NCBI GenBank assembly: GCA_003260075.1 | Contig: QLIY01000365.1 | Coordinates: 1-64,000, forward strand | Reading direction: 5' to 3' | Length of the DNA: 64,000 nucleotides | Source of the DNA: Phallusia mammillata | Taxonomy: Eukaryota > Chordata > Ascidiacea > Phlebobranchia > Ascidiidae | In this document: positions 1 through 14,030 of the stretch, piece after piece | How the letters are laid out: each line of letters starts with the position of its first letter | Position numbering within the stretch: the stretch's first letter is position 1 | The notes under the pieces: model-generated | Told to the model about the DNA's origin: nothing | Database searches by the model: none | The model's input: only the letters and a program-made list of their open reading frames with translations | Made by a program: the position numbers and the translations under genes

Positions 1-1262
1 AATTGCAAGTTGCTTTTCGTAGCATTCTAGAGCCTCTTTGTAGGCACCTATTTGAAAACAAGTGAAACCGATGTCCTGATAGCGCTGAACCATATCATCA
101 TCCTCTGCTGTTTTTTCATTACTATCCTGCAATAAATCCAAGAACTCTCTGTAATATTTTGCTGCATCAGCAAAGCGACGCATGCATTTCAGACAGGTGC
201 CACTCCACAATGCAATAGTTCTTGACTCACTGCTTTCAAATACACCACTTCTGAGAGAGCACTCATAAAGCTCGAGCGCCTTTCTAAACAATGACTGTCG
301 ACAGAAACAGCAGCCCAGCCGAAAAATACAGAAGTAGTAGAACTTTTTATGCTCCTCAAAATCTGGTAGCCTGGCTATTTCATCTATAGAATCTTCATAA
401 TACTTCTGTGCTATTTCAAATTCTTGTTCACTGTAGAAGGAACGTCCAATTAACATTTGGCAACTGACATTAAGCAAAACAAATTCACTGCCATAGTTCG
501 CTGCATTAATACGCTTAACTTTATTTGCATGAAGTTCCATCTCATAAAGAAAGTTAGAGTCATCTTTAATTACAGCTAGAAAGTCGCAACAATGAGCCAT
601 CATTGTCAAACATTTGACCTGAAAAAGTGGATTAGTTTTAGCACTTTGCATACCTAATGTCTTTTTATAACAATCCAAAGATTGTGAGTATAGCTTCCGT
701 TGATATTTTGCTAAGCCTTGCATCAAATAACACAGAGCAACAGAGTTCTTAAATCTATAAGTCTGCCAGATTTTTCGTGCTATTTCAAAATGAGCATAAG
801 CATAATTATTCATGCCCAGATCCATAAAAGCTTTTGCTAATGCAAAGTTGCCGGCTGCTATAGATAAGCTAAAACGGTTTGGAGATTTCTGCATGATGGA
901 AATTGCTGTTTCTAGATTATGTATCATATTCACTTGAAATCTGTCCATCTCTTTAGAAAATATTTTTGGTTTGTATCTAAAACCAGAAATTCGCAAATCC
1001 CTAGGTACATGAATGTTTTGCAATGGGCCTGCCATTTCACTTGTTGCTTCAAAAATAATAAAAGATCTGTGAAACTGCTGAATGTGATCAAAATTGGTTT
1101 CCAGAAAATATTTGCCCATATGGTCCAGCCAATAGTCTTTATCCAAATGTTTTTTCATCCACTTAAAACATTTTCCTTTCAAGACCAACAGTTTAACTTT
1201 GTCTTCTTGTATATAATGACATTCGGCATCAACCAGTGCACGATGAATTGCTAAACTTGCAT
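1..1262 (-). CDS. TPR-repeat protein, internal exon, open at the left edge
   Basis: The whole stretch translates on the minus strand without a stop for about 420 codons. It contains repeated helical units of TPR type, for example QGLAKYQRKLYSQSLDCYKK and, at the left edge, CFQIGAYKEALECYEKQLAI. The exon begins at 1262 just after a pyrimidine-rich TTTATATTCTAG acceptor, so it is an internal or 3' exon. Upstream exons are not recognisable in the next 3 kb, and the 3' end lies outside the window. No catalytic domain is visible. TPR arrays are protein-interaction scaffolds. It may belong to the same broad family as the TPR half of gene D (56558-58413), but that is inference from style and proximity. 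The plus-strand open frames here are shadows. Confidence 0.75.
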
Positions 1263-2485
1263 CTAGAATATAAACACAAACAAATAAGTTTTGTCTGTAA
1301 TAGTGTATTGTGTTTGTGTATTACTTATATGATAAGATACTATAACACACATAATTGACATAGGGATTATTACTTAATTTGCTTGATGAAAGAAATGACC
1401 ACAAAATTAAACTAATTTTGCAAGAAATGGGGATAGAATCTACAAAAAAACGCACAGTTATTTTTGGTGGAACATTACTAAAATCATTTCAGCTAAAACT
1501 TTTGTTTATTTTATTGGGTAAAANATAGTAATTAAATATTTGCTAAAACACAACGAGTCAAACTCATGGCACATACATGGACTTTGGACAAATAAAGTAT
1601 AATGTCAACATAGCTGAGTCGAAACTAAATTTTCACCTGTGTGTATTGTTGTCCTATGACAAACACAGTCATCCTTCATCTTGTGTTGTTTTGTTGCAGG
1701 GTATTGATGATGTTTTGCTCATATTATACATAAAGTCAGCAAAGTGTCCTTGTATAATAAATAACTGCAAAACAATGAAATCAGGTTAACAAGTACAATA
1801 CATTACCGGTGACTTCCCTTTATATTTGTAATCTATCAATAATACACCTAATGTAATGGTTAACAACATACAGCATTTTCTTTGTTTATTGTGCACTGTA
1901 CTAGTCGCATTCAATTTACCCTGATACAGACGACCTGTATAGGACCTCGAAGCATTGAGATAAAATTACATTTGTCAGAAGAGCTCATTTGCCAATACAC
2001 TTGATACTATGCCTGGCAGCAATAGCTTTGGAAAAAAAAACAATTTATAAAAAGGTAGGATTGCATTTATTTAACTTAAACAACCATGTAAAATTCTAGT
2101 CCACATTGTTTTTATTTCATGGTCCTGTTTAAGTGGTAAAGAACAATAGTAAATTTAATGACAACCTGTGCCTGGTTGCATTGAAATGCATTTCATTTGT
2201 GAAGGTTTTGCTAAGCAATGTTAATTTTCATAGTCCAAAGCTTTATGTCCAAAGTACAGTATGTAAGTATAAAAGATTTTAGTTTCTTATAGTCTTGGAC
2301 TCTGTTGAAAAAAAGCTGAGTAAACCTGGGGTCAAATCTGGCTATTTTGAAGTAACTGTAAAATTTTTTAAGTGGCACTTTTTTGATCTGATGGGTAATC
2401 AAACTGCTACGATGTTTTTACAACACAGAAGACTATATGTGTAGATCAAAGGTGAGCAAACTTTATGCATGTGGGGGCCAAATCT

Positions 2486-2572
<87 letters not shown>

Positions 2573-3109
2573 ATGGCATTTGCAACAGAAAAACCTATAG
2601 AATGGTTAGAAAATTAGTTTTATATATATATTTAAAAACTGCATTATAGCAAACAAAATGTGTTGTATAACACATGTTAATTAAATAAAAAATATCATGT
2701 ACACTAAAATGGCAACAGGAATTAACCTAATAGGCTGATATAAAAATGCAGGAGCATTTACACATTGTTAAATACTGATGTACGGAGTACAAAGAAATAA
2801 ATTAATGATTACCAGTTGTGAAAGGTAAATAGGGGGGGGGGGGAATGTACACTAAAATGGCAACAGGAATTAACTTAATATGCTGATATAAAATGCAGGA
2901 GCATTTACACATCGTTAAATACTAATGTACACAATACAAAGAAATAAATTAATGATTACCAGTAGTGAAAGGTAAATAGGACAATCAAACAACGTCAGCT
3001 TGACATTTATAAGCCTGAGTCATTGTTCTACATCATTAGTAGTTCTTAAGTGCTTCCTAGCAACAGTCATGACATTTAGCTGTGTAGTAAGTTATGGGGT
3101 AAATCTTAA

Positions 3110-3187
<78 letters not shown>

Positions 3188-4281
3188 ACAGCAATTGAAA
3201 TTTACTGTGTAGTTGTGAACAGTGCAAATAGATTACAATCATCTATCTCAGGGGTCACCAAACTTTTTTCACTGCAGGTCGGATGAGTGCTAATAATCAT
3301 TTGCGCGGGCCGCATAGCTTTTGCCCAACCCAACGAGGCAATTTGTATGGGGGCGCCATGGTCTTTCTGCAATCCTATTCAAAAACTGGTCTTGCGACTG
3401 TTAAACTGGGGGGGGGGGCTACAGCAATCGAAAAATCACTGCGTAGTAGTTAGTAGTTCAGTCAGATTACAGTCATCTATCTCATTAAACACTAGCAAGA
3501 GTTGAATTCAAGGTTACAAGCTGGGGGGGGGGGAGCAGTTCAGTCAGATTACAGTCATCTATAGTGATGGGAGGATACCAGGTTTTGAAGCCAGTACCGA
3601 TACCGAGTACCACATGTCTATCTCATTAAACACTAGCAAGAGTTGAATTCAAGGTTACAAGCTGCGGGCTGTGATTTTATGTTAGACTTAGTGGAGAATA
3701 AAGCTTTCCCCCCCAAAAAAAAACATTTTGTTTGCAGGAAAATATAATTTTATGAAACAGTTTCTTGTTCTTTGGTTGACAGGGGGGGGGGTGTCAGTTT
3801 GACATTTATAAGTCTGAGTCATTGTTTTACATCATTAGTAGTTCTTCCTAGCAACAGTCATGACATTTAGCTATATTTATATGGGGTAAATCTTAACAAC
3901 AAAACTTACAATATATAGTTTAATATCTCTACAGCAATCGAAAAATCACTGCGTAGTAGTTAGTAGTTCAGTCAGATTACAGTCATCTATCTCATTAAAC
4001 ACTAGCAAGAGTTGAATTCAAGGTTACAAGCTGTGGGCTGTGATTTTATGTTAGACTTAGTGGAGAATAAAGCATACTACAAACTTTCCCCAAAAAAAAC
4101 GGCAGGGAAATATAATTTTATGAAACAGTTTCTTGTTCTTTGGTTGACAAAAAAGTGGCTTGTTGGGTTATTTTTAACAATGAATTTAAATACAAATTTA
4201 AATATTTTATTGTACTTCTTGCACAGTATAAAAACACTATCTGACCATATTTAGGCTTATTAAACTGGAAAACACACAAAA
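1263..4281. other. Intergenic, assembly-damaged flank of the nucleotidyltransferase-TPR cluster
   Basis: No gene is supported here. A single n is at 1524. Two long G runs (2486-2571 and 3111-3186) and short G runs (2832-2843, 3408-3418, 3523-3533, 3782-3791) divide the stretch. Several blocks are repeats of each other: the segment starting near 2696 recurs after the run at 2843, and the 5' flank of gene A with its motif GTTAGACTTAGTGGAGAATA occurs in staggered copies near 3680, 4047 and 4560. A partial copy of the CCTATACAGGTC-type foldback repeat is near 1900-2010. Confidence 0.6.
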
Positions 4282-4534
4282 ATGTCAACCAATTCGGATG
4301 ACAGTATTGAAGAACTGGATATTGAAGACCTATGTGAACAATTAAAAGAAGAGGGGGGGGGGAAGAAAACCTGATAATGTTGTTGAAATTGAGAAAGATC
4401 TTAAAATACTTTGTTCTTGTGTCATAAAATCGGCCAAAGCTCAAAATACGGAAGCAAATTTGGTTGAAAAAGCAAACCGAATATTCAAAAAAGTTGATGA
4501 TATGAGAAAAACAGTCTTGGATGCTTTGGAAAAA
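4282..4534 (+). pseudogene. Duplicated 5' fragment of gene A
   Basis: An ATG at 4282 opens the same N-terminus (MSTNSDDSIEELDIEDLCEQ) as gene A at 4793. After 23-24 codons it meets a 10-G run (4353-4362). A second piece corresponding to about residues 80-130 of gene A follows, ending at another 10-G run (4535-4544). The fragments are near-identical to 4793-4864 and about 5025-5195. They are best read as an unmerged second haplotype or an assembly duplicate, not as an independent gene. Confidence 0.7.
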
Positions 4535-4763
4535 GGGGGGGGGGTGGGCTGTGATTTTATGTTAGACTTAGTGGAGAATAAAGCATACTACAAACTTTCC
4601 CCAAAAAAAACGGCAGGGAAATATAATTTTATGAAACAGTTTCTTGTTCTTTGGTTGACAAAAAAGTGGCTTGTTGGGTTATTTTTAACAATGAATTTAA
4701 ATACAAATTTAAATAATTTATTGTACTTCTTGCACAGTATAAAATCACTATCTGACCATATTT

Positions 4764-4765
4764 AG
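4764..4765 (+). promoter_or_regulatory. Candidate splice acceptor upstream of gene A
   Basis: The AG of CATATTTAG lies 27 bases before the gene A ATG. The same ATTTAG context precedes the starts of B (AG 11154-11155) and C (AG 15965-15966). It could accept a spliced leader or close a 5' UTR intron. Confidence 0.4.
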
Positions 4766-4792
4766 GCTTATTTAACTGGAAAACACACAAAA

Positions 4793-7700
4793 ATGTCAAC
4801 CAATTCGGATGACAGTATTGAAGAACTGGATATTGAAGACCTATGTGAACAATTAAAAGAAGAATGCAACTGCCTCGGAAGAGAAAGAAATCCTCAAAAA
4901 AGTGCAGGAACTTTACATGAACTTGCAAAACTTTATAGGCAACAGGCCAAAGAATGTGGTGATAAATATGATGAAATAATTTCACTTATTAGAAGTGCAG
5001 TGTTGTTTAATGCAGCTATTGTAAGAAAACCTGATAATGTTGTTGAAATTGAGAGAGATCTTAAAATACTTTGTTCTTGTGTCATTAAAATGGCCAAAGC
5101 TCAAAATACGGAAGCAAATTTGGTTGAAAAAGCAAAACAAATATTTAAAAAAGTTGATGTTATGAGAAAATCAGTTTTGAATGCTTTGGAAAAAATGCCA
5201 TCACTGCAAAAACAAGCAACACCAGAAGGGGATAAAATAGCACAATCGGAACACACAGAAAGCATAAAAAAGCTCCAACTTGACATAGCTGATCAATACA
5301 AAGGCATCATGGGTGACATAATGGACTATTGTGTATCTGTTATGGGAAATCCTCCTTGTGAATATGCTTTAGTGGGAATGGGATCTCTTGCCAGAAAAGA
5401 AATTACCCCCTACTCTGATTTCGAAAACATTATTATTGGGGGGGGGGATCCATCACTTCAAAAACAAGCAACACCCGAAGGGGATAAAATAGCACAATTG
5501 GAACACACAGAAAGCATAAAAAAGCTCCAACTTGACATAGCTGATCAATACAAAGACATTATGGGTGATGTAATGGACTATTGTGTATCTGTTATGGGAA
5601 ATCCTTCTTGTAAATATGCTTTAGTTGGAATGGGATCTCTTGCCAGAAAAGAAATCACTCCCTACTCTGATTTCGAAAACATTATTATTTTAGAAGATGG
5701 AATCGAGCTGCAAGATAACTATAAAGAGATACTTGAGTACTTTAGATGGGTTGCTGTCATATTTCAGCTGAGGGGGGGGGGTGTCATATTTCAGTTGATA
5801 ATTGTAAACTTTGGAGAAACAATAATTCCAACAGTTTCTCTGCCTTATATTAATGAGCTGGATTCAGATGACAATGACTGGTTTTTTGATGATTTTACTA
5901 AACGGGGAATAGCGCCTGATGGAATGGTTCCATATGCTTGTAAAACACCCTTGGGAAGAAACACAACTGAATGCAAACCCTGGAGAACAGAATTAATTAA
6001 ACCTGTGAACAAAATGCTTAAATATCTCAACAGTGAAGAAAACTTTAAAAATGGATATCATCTTGCTGATATTCTCACAAAAACTTGCTTTGTGTTTGGG
6101 GATAGAAAAATATTTGATGATTTTCAAAAAAGAGTACAACAAAAAATAAAATCGCGTAGCGCTAAAATAGATTTGTATTATCAAACAAAACAAGATGCTG
6201 AATCTTATAATGTATGGGATATTTGCAATGCACTTCGCAGTCAGGAAAAAATAAATTTCAAGAAATCAGTTTATCGAAGCACAAGTTTATTTGTTACTGC
6301 ATTAATCAGAGCTTATGACATTGACGCTGATTCGACCTTCGATGCAATTGATAAACTTCCTGAAGAAATAGAAGGACAAATCCTAAGGCATGACATCAAA
6401 TACATGCTTGCATTGGCATGTGAAGTTAGATTGAAAGCTTACACATCAGCAAATGCCCAGGTTGATTGGCATCCTAATGTTTTGCCCGAAGAAAACAGTA
6501 ACAACCAAGCAAGTGGTTCCACCATTGTTGATTTACTTGGGATAGATGACACGGTCAAAATGATGCAAACTGCCATGAATCTGCAGGAAATTGCTTTGCA
6601 AGGGGGGGGGGAAAATCGCGTAGCGCTAAAATAGATTTGTATTATCAAACAGAAAAAGATGCTGCATCTTACGATGTATGGGAGGTATGTAATGCACTTC
6701 GCAGTCAGGAAAAAATAAATTTCAAGAAATCAGTTTATCGAAGCACAAGTTTATTTGTTACTGCCTTAATCCGAGCTTATGACATTGACGCTGATTCGAC
6801 CTTCGATGCAATTGATAAACTTCCTGAAGAAATAGAAGGACAAATTCCAAGGCATGATATCAAATACATGCTTGCACTGGCATGTGAAGTTAGATTAAAA
6901 GCCTACACATCAGCAAATGCCCAGGTTGATTGGCATCCTAATGTTTTGCCAGAAGAAAACAGTAACAATCAAGCAAGTGGTTCAACCATTGTTGATTTAC
7001 TTGGCATAGATAACACAGTCAAAATGATGCAAACTGCCATGAATCTGCAGGAAATTGCTTTGCAAAAACTAGGCATGGTGTTTGAAAAAAATGATGAAGA
7101 TGATCATGAAGAGGTGAAAATTGACAAGAAGTCGGATGAGTTGCTGAATAAAGGCTTTATTTTGCTAGCATTAAATCAACATGAAAAATCTCTGAAATGT
7201 TTTAATGAACTTAAAAAATCTAGGTTTTTTGAGGTTATTTATGACAAAAAAAGAAATTTGTCTGTTGCACAACTGTATTTTGTCTATGACGGAATTATTT
7301 ACATTCAGAAAAAATGTTTTGATGATCTAGAAGAGCTGGGGGGGGGGAGTTTGAAAAAAATGATGAAGATGATGATGAAGAAGGGGAAATTGACAAGAAG
7401 TCCGATGAGTTGCTGAATAAAGGTTTTATTTTGTTTGCATTAAATCAACATGAAAAATCTCTGAATTGTTTTAATGAACTTAAAAAATCTAGGTTTTTTG
7501 AGGGTATTTATGACAAAAAAAGAAATTTGTCCGTAGCTCAACTGTATTTTGTCTATGTCGGAATTATTTACATTCAGAAAAAATGTTTTGATGATCTAGA
7601 AGAGCTTTGTTCAACAAATAAAAACAACTTTGCTTCGCCAACAACAAATTGTTACGGGCATTGTTTCAATGGTGAAATTCTTTATCACAAGCGATGCTAC

Positions 7701-9511
7701 AGACAAGCATTGCTACAGTTTGAAAAAGGTGAACAACTTTCAGAGGAATTGGATACTGATGAAGAATGTATGAGAGCAATAGCCAGATGCCTTTACAAAC
7801 TTGGGTTGCTGAACGAGGCACTGGATTGCTATGATTCAATACTTAAAACTCAGAGGCATCCCCATGTTTTGCTTAGAGCTGCGAAATGCTGTGAAATAAC
7901 AGAGGCATTAAATTTGAGAGAAGAGGCATTGACGATTTTAAGAAAAGAAAATACATGCTGTGATAGGACTTTAGCAGATTTAATTTTTGACATTTCATCA
8001 GATTTAATGAACATAAATGACAAGAAATATACACGCTATCTTGAAGATGAGCTGGTTATTAGAAATAAAGTATTAAGGGAGAAAATGGATGAAGAAGAAC
8101 AAATTCGCATTCATTATGGAATAGCAGAATGTCAAAGTCAGCTTCAACAACATGATGAGTCAAAAGAAAGTTATCAAACAACAATCGACCTACTAGTGAG
8201 CAACGAAAATCATTCAAATAAAAAGGAATTATCAGTTGAAGACCACTACATATTGGCGCAATGTTATAAGCAACTAGAAAGACATGATGATGCTGTTAAA
8301 CATTTCAAAGCTGAAATAAACCTGATGAAAGAAAGAAAACAACACTGGAAAAAAATAGTAAAGAATAAAAAAGATTTAAAAAACTACTTATTTTCACAAG
8401 GACAAGAAGCACAAGCAGATGAACAGTTACGGCAGGTTAAAAACTTGTTGGAAGTCTGTTTGAAAGATGAGTCTGACCCTGAGCTAAAAGTTGATTTGTT
8501 GTTTGACCTTGGTTGTTGTTATTTTGACCTTCAAGATTATCAAAAAGCCCTGGATACATTTCGGGGAGAAACATTTCAACAGGGATATCATCTTTCTGGG
8601 TCAGATTATGAAAAAAATTTGTCACAGCAGCATAAATATAAACGTTATCTTTGGGTTGGCCGATGCCTTTCCTTATTAAAAAAGTTTGATGAAGCTATTA
8701 ACCACTTTAAGGAATGTCTTAACTTTCTTAGTGAACTTTGTAAAAGAAAAGATAGTGAACTTGGTAAAGAGAAAACAGCAGAAATCCATGTTGAAATTGG
8801 ATTTTGCCACTTAAAGCATTACGACTTTGACCAAGCAATAACTGGTTTCAACAGGGCTTCAAACATACTTTATTTACATGCTGAAAAGCATTCAACCATG
8901 TTTGATGCAGTATTTGGAAGAGCCAAGTGCTTCATGGCCAAAGAAATGCATCAAGTTGCCTTGGAGGACCTGAACAACGCAATGAGCATAATCACACATG
9001 GGGGGGGGGATTCAGAGCAACAGCAGAAAAAGAAAATTTCCCTCTCAGTAACTACCAATAAATCACATACAAGCTCTTGGTAAATCATCTTACAATGTTT
9101 AAAAGAGTGTTGTATCAAATATAAAAGATGTTTTTCTAAAAAGGGGGGGGGGTTAATGAATCATCTTGCAATGTTTAAAACAGTGTTGTTTTGAATATAA
9201 AACATTTTTTCTAAATACTTTAAATAACAAGTACCAATTTCTTTCACAATACATTATACATGTTAAAGGGGGGGGGGGATCAAAAGAAAGATATGGAACT
9301 GATCAATAAGTTTGCAAATGATTTGTTTAGTTCCGATCTGAACATTGTTGCACAGAAAAAATATCTTGATGAGTGTAAAAACAAACTTTTGCAGAGTTTT
9401 CCAAGCCGGGTTTTTCCTAAATTGCATGACTGTATTGTGTGTGTAGGAAAATGCATTGAAGCTGTATTTATTCAGAGCAACAGCAGAAAAAGAAAATTTC
9501 CCTCTCAGTAA
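4793..9511 (+). CDS. Gene A: DUF294-type nucleotidyltransferase with DUF294_C-like domain and TPR array, broken by assembly joins
   Basis: The N-terminal helical region is followed by GSLARKEITPYSDFE (G197, S198, D209, E211 from the ATG). This is the Pol-beta nucleotidyltransferase signature in the form used by DUF294/GlnD-type enzymes. A DUF294_C-like helical domain follows (motif VYRSTSLFVTALIRAYDI), then a long TPR region and a basic tail ending SRKRKFPSQ. The locus is cut by 10-11-base G runs at 5438, 5772, 6602, 7338, 9000, 9143 and 9268, and each is flanked by a repeated segment. Collapsing them gives one intronless gene close in length to gene C, running 4793-5771, 5782-6601, 6612-7337, 7348-8999 and 9279-9511 with the overlaps removed. 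The repeated flanks differ by a few percent, like haplotypes. The substrate is unknown, and the family assignment is by motif recognition. Confidence 0.75.
9010..9267 (+). other. Misplaced duplicate of the gene A 3' end
   Basis: Between G runs at 9000-9009, 9143-9152 and 9268-9278 lie copies of the gene A terminal codons, stop and 3' flank. These recur in proper order at 9473-9650. The copy separates the last TPR unit from the C-terminal exon sequence, so it interrupts the gene only in the assembly. Confidence 0.7.
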
Positions 9512-9516
9512 CTACC

Positions 9517-9522
9517 AATAAA
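9517..9522 (+). terminator. Poly(A) signal of gene A
   Basis: AATAAA begins 6 bases after the TAA stop of gene A, implying a very short 3' UTR. The same arrangement is seen in B and C. Confidence 0.5.
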
Positions 9523-11000
9523 TCACATACAAGCTCTTGGTAAATCATCTTACAATGTTTAAAAGAGTGTTGTATCAAATATAAAAGATGTTTTTCTAAA
9601 AACATTAAATAACAAGTACCAATTTCTTTCACAATACATTATACATGTTAAATCATGATTGTCATTCATTAGGTTTCAAGTTTTAAACTTTCTTGGCCAC
9701 ATTTCCATTTTTGTTTGTCACTGTTATGGATTATTGTTTTCACTGTCTTTATGCTTTTGCTCGGTTCCATTTGTAAAATACTTCAGAAAAAAAAAAAAAG
9801 ATTTAATATACAAGTGAAGAAGTAGGTAAAATGGAAAGGTCTTTTGTGTTTAGTTAATGTGGTTTTAAATAAAATTTGACAATGTAAGAACTGGCAAATG
9901 TCACAAATATCAACAAATAAAAAAAAGGATACAAAAACTAAGATTTTGAAATTATGTTTAAAGCTGTGCCCGTACAAACAAGTGTATTAAATTTGCTTTT
10001 TACATGCAATAGGTGTTTAAATCATTCAAACAAACTACAATAAAATTGCTAAAGAAAAATGATTAAGGGAATTTGCCAGAATGAAAAAATGTGTTGGCGC
10101 AAATAATTAAAAGAGCAGCAGCCAAACTATAAATACTGCCACATGCAGTGCAAGGAAGTGAACTAATGAGTTACCAGTTGGAAAATGTAAACAGGAAACA
10201 ATGTCAGATTGGAATTCATTAGGCTGAGACTTTGTCCGGTAAGCTTTTTTCACTGGTTTATCAGCAATTGGTGACACACACATGGCATTTAATTGAATGC
10301 AAAATGTTTCTGGTAACCGTTAACTAACATTAGCTGTGTGTAATAATCATGACCCATCAGAGACCACATAAAAGAATCATTGCACCAAAATGGCTGTGAA
10401 AATAAGTTGCAATAATAGGTACTGTGTGGGTGCAATCTCTATAAGACAAGCAGCAAAAGTGTTGAGACTAGTGTACACAGTACAAGAGCACCAGCTGGGA
10501 AAGATAAACAGAACAAGCAAATAAAGCTAACCTGACATTTATGAGTTTGTGGAATTGTCCTGCCTTAGTACCGGTTTATTTGCAGTTTCCCAGCAACACC
10601 GACATTCAGTTGGGTAGAGTAAGTCATAGGATAACCATTAACCATCATAAATTATAGTTCGTAGACTTTACAGAGTAATATCTGTACAACCAAGTATTAC
10701 AGTGTAAGTGTATATAGTGCAGTTATAGCACACAGTCACCTATCTCATTTAAAATTGCAAAAGTCATAGTTAACGTTTTAAGCTGTAAGCTGGGTTTTCG
10801 TCTTAGACATGGTCGGTTAGTGAAGCTTGTCAAGAAACTTCATCTGCAATGAAACAGTCTGTGACACTGGAACATTAGTTCAGACAGGATTTCATAAAAC
10901 AGTTTTTGTTGTTGTTTGGTTGAGAAAAAAAGAAGAGTAGTTTTGTTGGCTAATTTTCAATCATCGACTAAAAATATAGATTCTGCTGGGATGAAAATGT

Positions 11001-11091
<91 letters not shown>

Positions 11092-11196
11092 GCAAAAACA
11101 ACAACATTTTTGTACTGTTTGCACATATTAAAAATCAGTACATGTCTATATTTAGGATTTTTTAAATTGTATTCAAAATTAATTGAAAAGATAAAA
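9523..11196. other. Intergenic spacer A-B with conserved 5' flank of gene B
   Basis: No gene is supported. The right half (about 10140-10990) is clearly homologous to 15240-15900 upstream of gene C and partly to 2700-3110 upstream of A, so the duplication units include at least 0.8 kb of 5' flank. An 89-base G run (11002-11090) lies within it and is treated as a sized assembly gap. Confidence 0.6.
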
Positions 11197-13957
11197 ATGT
11201 CAAATGAGCTAGATGACAAAATTGAAGAACTGAGTAAACAACTAAGGGATGAATGCAACTGTCTTGGAAAGAAAGAAATCCCCAAGAAAGTGCAGAAACT
11301 TTACATGACCTGGCACTTGCATATCGGCAACAAGCCAAAAAAGGTGATAAAAACCACGACAAAAGAATTTCACTTCTCAGAAGTGCAGTGTTGTTTAATG
11401 CTGCTATAGTGAGGAAACCTGAAAATGTTGGAGAAATTGAGGAAGATCTTAAAAAACTTTGTTATCATGTCCTTGAACTGGCTGATGCCAAACAAAAGAA
11501 AGCAGATTTACTTGATAAAGCAAAACAAATATTTAAAAAAGTTGATGATATGAGAAAAACAGTCTTGGATGCTTTGGAAAAAATGCCATCACTGCAAAAA
11601 CAAGCAACACATGAAGAGGAGAAAAAGGCAAAATTAAAACACACAGAAGAAATTGAAGGCCTCCAATTACTAGTAGCTGAGCAATACAAAGGCATTATGG
11701 GTGAAATAATGGACTATTGTGTATCAGTTATGGGTAAATCCCCTTGTAAGTATGCTTTGGTTGGAATGGCANCAAGCCATGGAGAACAGAATTAATTAAA
11801 CCAGTGAGTGAAATGCTAAAGTACCTTGAAAGTGATGAAAATCTCAAAAATGGCTACCACCTTGCTGACATTCTAACAAAAACTTGCTTTGTGGCTGGAG
11901 ACCATGAAATATATGACAAGTTTCAAGATGGAGTAAAAAGAGCAACACAATCCACCAATGCTAAAAAAGATCTGTATTATCAAACACAAGAAGATTTTGA
12001 AGGCTATAATGCATTGAAAATTGGAAGTGCACTTGTAAGTCAGGAAAAAATAAACTTTAAGCACACAGTTTATCGAAGCACAAGTTTATTTGTTACTGCA
12101 TTAATCCGAGCTTATGACATTGAAGCTGATTCCCCTTTCGATGCAATTGATAAACTGCCTGAAGAGGTAGAAGAAGAAATCTCAAGGCATGATAACAAAT
12201 ATATGCTTGCATTGGCATGTGAAGTTAGATTAAAAGCTTATGCGTCAAAAAAAGCCCAGGTTGATTGGCATCCTAATTATTATGATGTTTATGCAAGAGA
12301 AAAGAGTAGCAAACAAACATTCAATCCAACCATTCTGGATATACTTGGATTAGATGACACAGTTAAAATAATGTTAAATGCGTCAAAACTACAGGAAATT
12401 GCTCTGCAAAAACTAGGCCTGTCTCTTAAAATGATTTCAGATGGCCATGAAGAAGATGGAATTGACAAAGAGTCCATTGAGTTGCTGAAAAAAGGTTTAT
12501 TGTTGCTTACCTTAAAAAAACATAAGGATTCTGTGCAGTGTTTTAATAAGTTTAAAAGATCGTGTTTCAAGCTTATTCTTGACAAAAAAAGTAAGTTGTC
12601 CATCGCACAACTGCATTTTGTAAATGTTGGTAATAATTACCTTGAGGAATGCAAATTTGATGATCTAGAGAAGCTTTGTTCAGCCAATAAAAACAATCTT
12701 TCCATACCAACAACAAAATGTTATTGGCATTACTTTAAAGGTGAAATTCTTTATTACAAGGGATGCTACAGACAAGCATTGCTACAGTTTGAAAAAGGTA
12801 AACAAGTTTCAGAGGAATTGCATACTGATAATGATTGCCTAATAGGTGAGGCCGACTGTCTTTACGAACTTGGGTTATGGAATGAGGCACTGGACTGCTA
12901 TAGATCGGTACTTGAAAATCGAATAACTCCCAATGTTTTGCTTAAAGCTGCCCAGTGTAGCGACTCAGCTAATGCATTGCAATGCAGAAAAAAGGTATTG
13001 AAGATTGTAAAAAAAAGAAAATACATCCTGTGACAAAACTATAGCCGATTTGCTGTTTGCCATTTCATCAGACTTAACAAAGTTAAATGACATGGAATAT
13101 CAAAACTATATTGTTGACGAGTTGGATATTAGAAAAAAATTACTGAGGGAAAATATCGACAAACAGGAACAAGGAGGCATTCAGTTTGAAATAGCAGAAT
13201 GTCAAAACCAGCTTCAACAACACGATGAATCCAAAGATAGTTATCAAAAAACTATCGACCTACTAGAAAGTAACACAAATCTTCCAAATAAAAAAGAAAT
13301 ATCTGCTGATGACCACAACATATTGGCGCAATGTTATAAGCAACTAGAAAGACATAATGTGGCTGTTAAACATTTCAAAGCTGAAATAAACATTATGGAA
13401 AAGCAAAAATTGCCTTTGACAAAAATTGTTGAAAAGAAAAAAGAATTTGCAGACTACTTGCTTTTGCAAGGACAAGATGCACAAGCAGATGAACAAATAT
13501 CAGAGGTCATAAATTTGTTGGAAGACTGTTTGAAAAATCAGTCTGACCTGGAGCAAAAAGTTGACTTGTTGTTTCAAATAAGTTGCTGCTATTTCAAACA
13601 ACAAAAATATCAAAAAGCCCTGAATACGTTTCGGGATAAAACATTCCAACAGGGATACGATCTTCCAGGTTCAATTTATAAACAAATTTTGTCCCAGCAG
13701 CATACATTTAAGTATTATATCTGGGTTGGTCGATGCCTTTCCTCATTAAACAGGTGTGATGATGCCATCAACTACTTTCATGAAAGTTTGCCTATTCTCG
13801 ATGAAAGTATGTCTGGCAAGGAAAAAACAATAGAGATCGGTGTTGAACTCTGATTGTGCTTTTTGAAACATGAACACTTTGATGCAGCATTAATTAATTT
13901 TAACAGGGTGTCAAGCGTACTTTATTTAAGATCAAAGAACAAGCATTCACTCTTGTT

Positions 13958-14030
<73 letters not shown>

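Noticed and set aside
2486..2571. G-quadruplex or telomere-associated poly-G locus
   Set aside because: Uninterrupted pure G with counterpart runs of C elsewhere fits gap filler, not natural sequence.
2437..2649. Open frames of polyglycine or polyproline across G and C runs (also 3000-3242, 10916-11285, 26056-26346, 53672-54137)
   Set aside because: They exist only because the homopolymer filler has no stops. Flanks have no coding character.
6637..7416. Separate genes within gene A
   Set aside because: They begin at arbitrary internal methionines after a 10-G join and overlap the same protein. They are pieces of one gene.
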